64,000 nt of DNA from Liolophura sinensis (Eukaryota > Mollusca > Polyplacophora > Chitonida > Chitonidae). Under the pieces are notes generated by a model that saw only the letters and a program-made list of their open reading frames with translations, searched no databases and was not told the origin of the DNA. A program made the translations under genes and the position numbers. This document shows, one piece after another, positions 42,201 to 54,200 of this stretch (position 1 is the stretch's first letter; the number at the start of each line of letters is the position of its first letter). The stretch spans positions 30,300,402-30,364,401 of the forward strand of contig NC_088301.1 of assembly GCF_032854445.1 (NCBI RefSeq), read 5' to 3'.

Positions 42201-45200
42201 ATTGCTTTAATGAAAAGCATGTCTTTGTGGTTTGTCATGGCCTACTTGTTGGTTTCATGTTTCATCTACTCTTTCGGCTCCAGCAGGAAAACTTCGTACA
42301 GTTCCCATTATTACAGGTTTGAACAATAACTATACCTTTCATGTTGACTAGTCTATTATACTAGTGATGGATGGTTCATCCATTTCATTTTCAGGATGCT
42401 GTGGCTGAGTGGTTTGTGGTGCCCTACTGAGGGGTCTTACATGGCCTTGAAAGATTGGAAATTCCTAGAGATCACCAATGGTCAGTTCATGTCCTGGATT
42501 TTCTGGAAAATGAAAGTCTTCATTGCCTGTGACCTTGAAAATCAGGAGAGCAAATAAAATTTAACGACGATGGTCTGTTATGTGAAATTATTGTGGGTTA
42601 CATGTTCGTTTTGGACTAGGTTAGCTTTTACGACATCTGTCTTCTTTGTGGTAGACGTTTTTACCTTGATTTTAGTGCACGTTTTTACCTTGATTTTAGT
42701 ACCCCGTGCATAGAATGAAAATCACCAGTAAATTCTGGCAAGAGAGATAATATAGTGACAAGGTTGTGCTCTTAGAATGAGGTGGAGAAGTGTCACAATT
42801 TTCGCTTTTGGGCGTTCCCGTAGCAGCCAAACTGAACATTGCATGGCAGAAAGTGGGAAAATCCAAGTTTCAAGACTGATGGCTTTCCAACCCTTTATAT
42901 CGAAAACAGTTACAGAAAGATCCCAAAAACTGTTATGTTGCAAACTGTACAGTTTGTCAGTGAAGTATGGATGTGTGTAATTTGGGAAAAGCGGCAGTTC
43001 GTAGTCACATGGCGGGGCCGCGACATTTAGCAAACATCGCCTTTAGTGATAACTTTTTCAATAGTTCATCTAGATTGACCATTAGTGAACTATTTTAAAA
43101 ATCATCACCGCCTCTGTATCAAATCGTTGCACATCTGCGAACTCCATCTCCATGGGACCAATCTCAATGAACTCTGTACTGATCACACCCAAAGTTACCT
43201 AAACTTATGTCTTTTTGCGTTGAATTGAGAAGGCTGAAGTTCCTCTAGACAGCATAGAATTAAGCCTTAAGTGAGTTAGATTGCCATAAGTGAATAGGAG
43301 TTTGAAATCCACGCCATGCTCCTTGGGCAGTGGCGATGTCAGAATTTTGAAGTCCATGTGGATGGACTACTTTTTCGACAGAAACACCCAAGTTAAGACT
43401 TGTCTCTCGAACTTATAAATATAATGAGAATATTGGATCGCTGAAGTTTGCGTCAAATTATTAAAGCAACATTTAATTTATGCTTCCTTAGTCAATGCCT
43501 AACAAGTTACAGTACATACGCCTGATGCTTGGTCATTAACTACCGCTCTAAAGTCCATGTTTTCTCAGTGAATCGAAATTGTAATGTTAATGCTAAGTGG
43601 TTTAAATGCTGTCTGTTGTCATAATGCTGTGGCTGGGTGGTATTTGGTGTCCTATACTCAGGGATGTGATTTTTTCGCGAATTTACAGAATTCCGCAAAT
43701 TTTAGCCTTGGAGACAAAACAACAAGAAAACCTTTTTTCTCTCTCTATCAATTCGCACCCGCGAAAGTCTGTTTCCGTGTTTTTTGAGATTCCAGATTTT
43801 AGATGATGCCAGCTGAGCAAAATGCCATTGAAACATCGACGCTGATTGGTTGGGGAACGTGATTCAACCAATCAGCATCGTTGTTACGGAGACCTTTCAC
43901 TTTGCGGGCTATTTTCCACCATGTTTCCATCATATAGTGGACAGAATCCTCTCGAGTGAAAGAAATTGACAAAAGCATAAGCAAGTTCAGGTGGGACTAG
44001 TTGGGCCGCTTAACCCCCACTCATTTTCAGATAATTTTGTAACTGGTCAGTCAAATGTCACACGTGTATTAGGATATTGTGGGTGGTTTGTGGTATCCTG
44101 TATTATTATACTGTGACTGAGTGGTTTATGCTGTCCATTGTCAGGATGCTGTGACTAGGTGGTTTATGCTGTCTTGTTGCGGTGCTGTGACTGGGTGGTT
44201 TATGCTGTCTTGTTGCGGTGCTGTGACTGGGTGGTTTATGCTGTCAATTCTTAGGATGCTGTGACTGGGTGGTTTATGCTGTCTTGTTGCGGTGCTGTGA
44301 CTGGGTGGTTTATATTGTCAGTTCTTAGGATGCTGTGACTGGGTGGTTTATGCTGTCTTGTTGCGGTGCTGTGACTGGGTGGTTTATATTGTCAGTTCTT
44401 AGAATGCTGTGACTGGGTGGCTTATACTGTCAATTCTTAGGATGCTGTGACTGGGTGGCTTATGCTGTCTTGTTGCGGTGCTGTGACTGGGTGGTTTATA
44501 CTGTCAGTTCTTAGGATGCTGTGATTAGGTGGTTTATGCTGTCAATTCTTAGGATGCTGAGACTGGGTGGTTTATGCTGTCAGTTAAGCATAAATAAGTG
44601 TGATAAATAAAAGCTTAAGTCTCAAAACCTATTGCTACCTAGACTTTCCTCTCTTTCAAGAACAATAACTCTAGATAACCTCTACTCTATTGTTTCTGGT
44701 CTGATGCCTTCTTAGCAAAGCAAATGCTCATCTGTCAAATGTTTTCTTACTCTTCTCAGCAGGCCAAGTTTTTTCAAGTGAAGAGCAACCTTTGGCCTAT
44801 GATGGAGAAGTCCTTGTTATTCAACCTCAAATTTGTCAACGTGTTGTTTTATTTGCTGTACTTCCTACTGGGTAAGACAAACTCACTGCACCTACAGTGG
44901 AAAACTGAACTATTTTTTACTATTTTAAACGGAATTTTGGGTGTAAAGAATGCAACATACACCTATGTATATGTGATGCTGTTGGCTGTAATTTATTGTC
45001 GTGTTCTTACGTTGAAAACTGCTGCTTATAACATTTTAACAGCCTTATTATTTAAACATGTTGTCACCATGGTGCTAAAACCCGTTAATGATGTTCAATT
45101 CATGTACATGTAGGAGATAGGTACTAGATTTCACATTGGTTAAATAGCATGCCCATAGCAGGCAGTCATTCACATCTATTTTACGAACCAGTTTGGTTCA

Positions 45201-48200
45201 TAAAATTGAATTTAAAGCTTGATTTTTGCACTGAAAACAAAATATTTTCAATGAAAAATTCTGTCACAGAAATAAGGACAGTGGGGACTAAAAACTGAAT
45301 CTCCAAAGAGTATAACACACTGTTTTCTATTTTCACCTGTGAGAAAAAGGGGTCAAAACATAATATTTATTTTAAAATCACAGCAATTACTGTTCATGTT
45401 GAAAATTGTCTTGTGGGTCATTTAACACAGCTTCTCTTTGATCATTTATATTAAATTAATTCATCTATCTATCAGGATATTATCAACAATATTTGTAATA
45501 AGTATTGCTTCATTTTTGAAGCTCTAGTATGATAAAAGTGTCAGGTAGTTTTGTCTGGTGTACATGTCACTTATTGTTAGCTCACCTGTATGAAGTAATT
45601 GATTTAATTTCAAGATCTGAGCATCATTTAATTGGAGAATAATATCTGTGTATGACAGTGTCAATCATTCTACTTTATTTTGGTTGACTTGAACATTATG
45701 CTGTTTTACAAACTGCTCAATCAGGTGAGCTACCGGTGTTCTCTGACTGCCTTGTTCTGGTTATTTCACTCTGACCATGCTGTGAAAAAACGGCATCATC
45801 TTTAGGTAAAGCAGACACAAAAAAAATTCTCTAGTGCATTTGAGCAACTCAAATGGTAAAAGAAAGTTCATGTAACTTGATTTACCATCTCAAGAAAGCT
45901 CTGAATTTTTGTTTGTGAAATTTGGATGTATGAATCCATGGATAAACAGCACCATTATTTTGTACAACCCAAAGCCCTTGTACTTAGAAGAGTACCCCTT
46001 GAGATTTATATTAACTTTCAACAACCATGACCATTTTTTCAAGGTCATTTGGGTCATAAAGCAGTAGAGGTAAACAGTATGAAAACATTGTGCAGAGCTT
46101 ATCTCTCAGCAGATAACAAAGCTACCAAGGTCATGACGACATCATAGTAAGAAATCTTTTCCGCAAATTTGATCCCTGTGAATGAATGAATGATTGTGGC
46201 TTCAGCCATATCGTGGCAAAACTGTGATTCAGATCTGATATATGTACATATATATACATTACATCTATATTGTGTACACCTATACTGTGCACATCTATAT
46301 TGTGCATAATCCTTACAGGGTATTTTGCTGATTAAATGGACTTGGCTTGGAATGAGATTCTAAGTAATATGACAGTACAGGTTTGCTGTGAATATTTCTT
46401 CCTAGTGTGATACTCCCCTTATAGCTGTCTCCCTTAATACAGCATCACATTTCCTCTCCGGCCGTACGTGGGATGGTCTGCAGCAACCTGCGGATGGTCG
46501 TGGGTTTCCCCCGGGCTCTGCCCGATTTCCTCCCACCATAATGCTGGCTGCCGTCGTATAAGTGAAATATTCTTGAGTACAGCGTAAAACACCAATCAAA
46601 TAAATAAATACAGCACTACATTGATACTGTAAGTCACAGATTTCCACGTCTTTAAAAACCTGTATTGACACAAAGAAAACTTGTCCTAAGATAATGATGT
46701 TCGTTCTTATGATAGTTTTGAATTTTTAAATAAATAAATGATTGTTCTGCTTCCTTTATTTGCAGGCCATATTCCAAGACACTGGTTTTTAAGAAATCTG
46801 TATTTGGAGGCAAGGTATATTGCATATCAGATATATCCAGTTGATGATTTATTTATTTATTTATTTGATCGGTGTTTTACGCCGTACTCAAGAATATTTC
46901 ACTTATATGGCACTGTCCTGCACTATGGTAAGAGGAAACTGGGCGGAGCCAATTCTTTATATGTAAATGTGGGCAGCCAGATCTGTCAACAGTGAAATGA
47001 CCTTCAGCAGGGATCATTTCTCAACTGGAATCAAATTCCCAAAATATTCGTACAAACAGTGTTTGCCAGTTTTTCATAACGCTACTTTGAATGGGAACTT
47101 GACTGAAGTTCATGGATTCAGCGTGACAAATTACAAATTAAGCTCTAGATTCAGGCTTTTCTCTTTACTTTTTTAGTCCTGACAGCTCCTACCCGATTAA
47201 AGACATTTATACTTCCAGAATGGTTGTGTACGTGTGCTTAATTGTATTTAAACTGAGAATTTCTGCTTGAATTAAAAAAAGATTACATTTCACAAGCATC
47301 AGTTGAAGTAGCATGATTTGTCTGTTGTAGACCGGAGCCCGCCCTCAACACCATATTTGGTATGATGGACTTGGGGTTGTTATGGCAGGTGACATTGAGT
47401 GGCACATTGGTCCATGCCCTCTTATCCTATGCCACCTTCCTATTCAAAGTCTACAATACTGAGGTAAGGTACACTAGAACCAGGTACATGTTTTTTGTGG
47501 GGGGGGGGGTTTTGTTTTTGTTTTTTTTTTACTGGAAGAGGTACGTGAGTCTTCTGGGCCCAGATTTATCAAACATCTTTAGACTTAAGTAAACAATTCA
47601 AACACAGTTGCAATTAAGATATTGTGCTCTAGAAAGTTTAAACTTTATACACTGATTCTTTGCTACAAAGTACTGTCTGCTATTTGAGTTCATTGCTGTT
47701 CTGAGTGGCTTTTTAAGCAGTTGCATTTTTTGACTAAGACCTTAAGTTGCTTGATAAATGCTAGCCCTGGGCATAGATGTAATTAAGCCAGAGTTTAAAT
47801 GTCTGGTGTCTGTAGTTATGTATATTTTGAAAAACCATTCAGATCCAGGAACATTCACTTAAACATTTTTGATATGAGTTATTTATTTATTTATTTGATT
47901 GGTGTTTTATGCCGTACTCAAGAATGTTTCACTTATAAACATTCGGCAGCCAGCATTATGGTGGGAGGAAACTGGGCAGAGCCCGGGAGAAACCCATGAC
48001 CATCTGCAGGTTGCTGCAGACCTTCCCGCATATTTGATTTGAAGAAAAGAGGAAGGCTAGCTGTATTTGTGCTGTAATGACATCACCAAGGCTGTGGCTG
48101 TATTTACATAGGTATCCAAATGATGTACAGTTGTATTGAGATTCCTCTCCTTTTTTGTATACTTACAAGAAACAATTTTCTATGATCAAATTGTTCAAAT

Positions 48201-51200
48201 TTAGCTATATATTTATCTAGATTGTACTCAGTTTGATAGACATGCATTTTACACTTTTATTTCCAGCCATTTGTATTTCCAGTAGAGACTATGTATGAAG
48301 AGTACAAGAACAAATGTCTGCACAATGCCTTGGGGTGTTCCCAGTTTCCACTAGTAAAGGTATGCAAAACACATGGCCAAGACTGTCAGCATTGCTCATG
48401 ATGATATCATTCAGTTTCTTGTCTGGTATGACATGTCTTGTAGGATCTTTTACTCTTTCATGACCATTCTGTGTCAGTATACTGTAATTCTTCATTCTTG
48501 ACAAGGGGGCCTCCGTGGCTCAGGTGGTTAGCGCGCTAGCGAAGCGTAATGATCCAGGAGTCTCTCACCAATGTGGTCGCTGTGAGTTCAAGTCCAGCTC
48601 ATGCTGGCTTCCTCTCCGGCCGTACGTGAGAAGGTCTTCCAGCAACCTGCGGATGGTCATGGGTTTCCCCCGGGCTCTGCCGCCCTTTCCTCCCACCATA
48701 ACGTTGGCTGCCGTCGTATAAGGGAAATATTCTTGAGTACAGCATAAAAACACCAATCAAATAAATAAAATAAATAAATCAACCTTGACCATGTACAGCA
48801 TCTTTGTGAAACTGGGCCTTGTTGCTGGTAAAATGTGAAAGAAATCTAACTTGTGCATCACTTTTCAGAGCATATACAGTGAGATGTTTTCATATGCCAT
48901 GCAGTACTCACATTCCAGTGAAAGTATGTGTTTAGTATTCATTCTATACCAGTTGGTATTTATTCTTTATTAACAGTATTTAGGATTTCTGGATTTACAT
49001 CTGCTGACAAAGCACACCCCCAACAGGAGGAGACAACTCTTTACTCTAAGCCAGCCAGGTTTGTATGACGTTCTTTATATAGCTACATGTACTTCAGTGT
49101 CAAGACCTGAATGTCTGAGAAGCAGGGTAAATGATAAACATTAAGAATTGCTTTCCTAAATTGCCTTAAATTGTATTAAAACTGCTGTTACTTTCAGAGG
49201 ATAATACAGACTCACCTGTTTTCTGTCATTTCCAATTTTGCCTGGTGTGACATAAGGCAAGAGCACTTGATGTCACCCATGGCTAACGTATAGCCTCTAA
49301 TGCCGACCTACTTTAAATGTGTATGACATTCCAGTATAACTACCTTACTTGATGTCACATCTACCTGATGCATCATCACACATAGAATGTTATCAGATCA
49401 TAGCAGGAAAATTTTACGGAAACTGCCGAGGATTTTGTTTCTGAGGAATCTTCATATGTAAGAGTTAAAAAAATGTTCTTAATCGTAAATCTTTTTGGAC
49501 CTTGGTATTAGCTATGTTCAGTAGATAATCCTTCACATCAAGATAATATTTCTGCCTGGTTTCTCTTGGGACTAAGTAGCAGTCCTTTAAGGCTTTATTT
49601 AGTGCAGCGCGTATGCGATCTGTACATGGGAAGGTCTGACAGCAACCTGCGGATGATCGTGGGTTTCCCCCAGGCCTTGCCCTGTTTCTTCCACCATAAT
49701 GCTGGCCGTTGGCGTATAAGTGAAATATTTTTGAGTATGGCCAATCCACACCAATCAAATGAGTAAATCATTTTAGACAACCAACTAACTGAACTGACTG
49801 AAAAAAGTTTTTTTTTGTCTGTCAAAAGAAAGTACAACAAATAATATAATGTGAGTTATTCAGGAAAAGGGTTGAAAACAGACCCTAAATGGTCAGACAT
49901 TTTTTTTTTTTTTCTGACATGCTTGGTAACTCAACTCCACTTAGCTTCTGAAAGGAATATTGTTATGAGGCGGCCGAAAACACTGTCGCATCATTTGTAC
50001 CCCATGCAAGTATGGTTAAAAGGCAAAACAGGGTTCGGGTGACGTAAGCGGAAACAAATGCATCCTTGGGTTATTGCAATATCTCGTGCCTGATGAATAA
50101 AACGGATATCATAGTGTCACGCACGATAGTCTCAGTGTGCGGGATTTGTGTGACTGTGATGTCTTGGCTGTGCAAAATCGCAAAAATAAATAATTATGAT
50201 TTTTACACAACTTGTGTGGGATAACAAACCATTGCACAGCTCTGCTATAGGAGCAAATACTTCTAGCTCTGATTCATACTTCAGTGTTAATAAGTGTAGT
50301 GAGGTTTGAACTGTCAGTGAGTTAGTGATTGAAGACGTGTGTTGATTTCTTCACCAGGGGGTCACCCTCACAACTGGAACAGTGTGTACCGAGCCTGTAT
50401 CCTAGAGATTGACAGCCTCACCAAAAGCCTGGAGGAAAATAACTGGAAGGCCTTTGCTGCTCCTCCTCTGAACAACTCAAGTGGAGATAACTCTTCCAAG
50501 GGTATATTAGACATACTAACAACTTATGGCCCAAGGCCCAGTAGTTGTAAACTGTTTTAATGTTTAATACATGATTAAACTTAAGGCCAAGTCTTCAGTT
50601 TCTACTCATCCCAAAAGTGACCATCTATTTAATATGAACCAAATCTGCAGCTTTTACATACTTTGACTTCGGATAAATGCATTGATAGATAAGTTTGGCT
50701 AAATTTTAAATATAAAATTTAACTTAATACATATACTAGGTAAAACACTTTTGAACAACTGGGCTATGATCATAAAATTTATTATCACCCTCATGAAAAG
50801 TATTTGTGCTGTGTGATTGGTCAGTTATCCTCCAAATCAGGATGTAAAGAATTACCTTCATGTCAGATGTCCTACCCACCCAGTCTTGTCAGTCTTGTCT
50901 AATATCTCTGTGTGTCTCTTGTTTCAGGAGCTCTTGGGGTCAGCAGTCTAACCTTTAGAGGATCTGGGCCCTCTGTCACAGGTCAGAGTTTGGAGTATGG
51001 TTAATGACCTTAAGTTTCGCCCATAAACTTGGAAAGTGTATCCCATGATTCATTGCATTGATCTTGGCTCTTACTGACTGGGCCCCGCGGGAGTGCATGA
51101 GCAGTGGTCAGGGAATTATATGGACAGTTCAGGCATGAAATAAACAGTTCAGGCATGAAATAAACCAGCTCACGCTTCACTGAACAGTCAGTCTATGCTC

Positions 51201-54200
51201 CTTCCACCGGCAGTTTTTGTTTTCTTCAGTTTTCATCATAAAGAATTTAGTGCATAAAGGTTTACTTCTTAAGAGGCGCACCTTGGTTGTTTTATGATCG
51301 TCATTTTATGATGAATGGGAATTCGAGGAGAAAACTCCTTGGAGATTGAGCATGACCACCCAGTACTGGTAATCATAAAACATGCAATTTACCTTTTCGC
51401 AAAAGAGTGAGCAACTTTCAGTGCAATTTATGCACATTTTTAATTTGATATTGGATAGAAAATGACATTGATTGGATTGGTCAGTTTCAGGGCTTGCAAA
51501 AAGTATAATTTTATCAGTTTAAACACAGTAATGCCTTCAGAATATGCTTTGTTAAACACCTTGCAAATATGCTGAAGGTTGAAGAATTACAGTAAATACT
51601 GAAAAATGAAAGTTTCTCACGATACTGAAAGATTCAACGGCATTTGAATAATTGTAATAATGTGTTGTTTATTACAGCATTATGAACATTTAAAAGCAGA
51701 ATTTGGATGATGTCATGGACGTCATGTATGCCAGCATTAATGAAATTAATAAGCACAAAGCAGAATTGGCATTTCAGGAGTCTTGCCCGTTCACACAGAT
51801 TTAGGCAACCGGTAACATGCGGTTCTTGCAAAATGATGTGGCTAAAAGATGGCAGTTGGTAATGGGACCGTTGAACCAAGATATCGGACTATGCAAGATG
51901 TACAGTACAGCCAGATTCTAATCTATCCAACGCCCATTGTGGCTGAAAGATCCATGTATCATACGCCCCCTTTAAGCCGACCCTGGTCAGACATGCCGTC
52001 ACCCTCTGCCCACCATAGGCATAGGATTGGCCCACGGTCTGCTAACAGTCCATCCATAGTGGCACTGTGATCAGCGTGTCAGTTTGCGACATTCTTTTTT
52101 TTTTTTCTGGAGTTTGATGTATCGACAAAAATCTTCAGTTTTGATTTTCACTTTCTGGTGTATTTCTTGGTGTATTTTCATAATTTATACCTGGATAGCT
52201 AGGGGAATATTCTCAAAATATGTAATGCATTTTATAGCTTGATTTTATTCAAAATTTAGGATGTATGTATATATATACATATATATATATATATATAGGA
52301 CTGGGGTCTACATCCCGTGTCTTCAGGTGTATAATAAGGCTACACATGATTGCGCTTGTCTTACAATAAACACGTTTTTGTGCTTATAAAAATTAATAAA
52401 CGATAGGATGGATAATTGTGAAATTGGGGATATACTTAGCGACTCGAGAGTAAAGGGGAAAATATTAACATGTTTACCTTTATCCGTGTCGGCGGTTCGA
52501 ATTTTGTAAATTGTAGCCCTTGTGTGATATACTGATATGATTCATTACATCTTGGTTTTCAGTAGAGGTGTTGTAAGTGTATATAAGCACACAGGCTGAC
52601 ACACAATAAAGTCAAGTATTCCTGACAAACATGTCAGCATATCCTCCGGCCACAGTGGACGTAGGATTGATGGTTAGGATCTGGCTGCACTGTATATTCA
52701 ATATAGCGAATTTGCTAAAATCGCACCCTTAAACCGCAATGGTTTGTCAGAGCCTCATCTTGTCTCGGGTAACCTGTGTGATCTTGTGAGACTTGTGAAA
52801 TTCCAATTCGTCATATTAAATAAAATTTGTATTCCTAAGTGATCTGTTTTGTTTCAGATACTTCTTCCATTAAACAGCAACAGAATCCCCCCCAAGAAGA
52901 TCCGCTGAAAAAGGTAAGTATGCCTGAAAACACTGAATCGTGCTGACTTTAAGAATGTGAAAGCTTTTTAATGCAAGGCTTGCTAAATTTTCGACATCAA
53001 AGTTATTTTTTGCGCTTACAATAAAACTGACAAAAGCCATATTGGTTGTATTTCACGTATTATAGTTTGTCACTCCATTTCAATATACGGATTTCTGTTT
53101 CTAGATTTGTGAGTAGATTTGTTTTCCTACACTGATAAATAGATTCCAGCAAAAATACAGAATCAAGTGAAACTCGAACACACGACCACCACTCTGGCAA
53201 CTTAATAATCTAGGCAGAAGGGCTATACACCCTGAGCCGTGAGTTGGCTATACGCCCTGAGCCGTGAGTTGGCTATATACACCCTAAGCCGTGAGTTGGC
53301 TATATACACCCTAAGCCGTGAGTTGGCTATATACACCCTAAGCCGTGAGTTGGCTATATACACCCTAAGCCGTGAGTTGGCCATACACCCTAAGCCGTGA
53401 GTTGGCTATATACACCCTAAGCCGTGAGTTGGCTATACACTCTAAGCCGTGAGTTGGCTATATACACCCTAAGCCGTGAGTTGAATATACACCCTAAGCC
53501 GTGAGTTGGCTATATACACCCTAAGCCGTGAGTTGAATATACACCCTAAGCCGTGAGTTGGCTATACACCCTAAGCCTTGAGTTTGAGTTTCACTTGAGC
53601 CAGTATTTTCACTCATCTCAGGAGATCAAACTGTAGATCAGTAGTTTTCCCTGACAATGATTGCAATCAGATCCTTTGCATACTCAAGAAAGATTCGTGA
53701 ATATTAAGCATGCAAAAGGGCAATTGGGTGGGAATAGACCTCCAGCTTCTGTTAATGCCATACACGTGGCTTTACCAGCGTCACTGTCTGTCGCTCAAGT
53801 TTTCATTACATTAATAATACCAAAATGTCGCTGCTGTCACATTTGATTAAGGCAACATGAATTTGTGTTATTTTAGCTATGGATAAGCAACTCTGTAATC
53901 TGTCATTCAAATTTTTGAAGTGCTATTTTTCAGCATGGGCATCCTGTGGATGGACCTGTGGATGGTCATGGGTTTCCCCCAGGTTCTTCCCAGTTTTCTC
54001 CAGCCATTATGCTGTCTGTCATCGTATAAGTGGCCATTCACGTCACCTAATTGTCATAGTCCTTAAGAGGTGGCAGATGAAAGTTTTGACAAAGAAAAGT
54101 TTTCAATTGATGGATGTGAAGTTTCAGGTTTACACCATCTTCTGATGGCTTGTCATCATTTGCTCTGTATGAATATATCATGTATGCTAAAATGACGTAA

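Larger units (their letters stand above)
42317..44759. other. NDC1 intron 5
   Basis: 2.4-kb intron. It contains two isolated relatives of the later minisatellite unit (42393-42430 and 43619-43656), an inverted family D element, a short hairpin at 43837-43880, and the 36-38-bp array at 44080-44590. The - strand frame 42722-43033 is not recognised. Confidence 0.85.
50982..52857. other. NDC1 intron 12
   Basis: Contains a 23-bp direct repeat near 51121-51165, a family A MITE-like element at 51383-51599 and a TA microsatellite. The frames 51634-51879 (-) and 51849-52070 (+) are not recognised. Confidence 0.8.

Noticed and set aside
44724-45113. 129-codon frame spanning NDC1 exon 6
   Set aside because: Only 44760-44871 is exon. 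The rest reads through the GTAAGA donor into intron 6.
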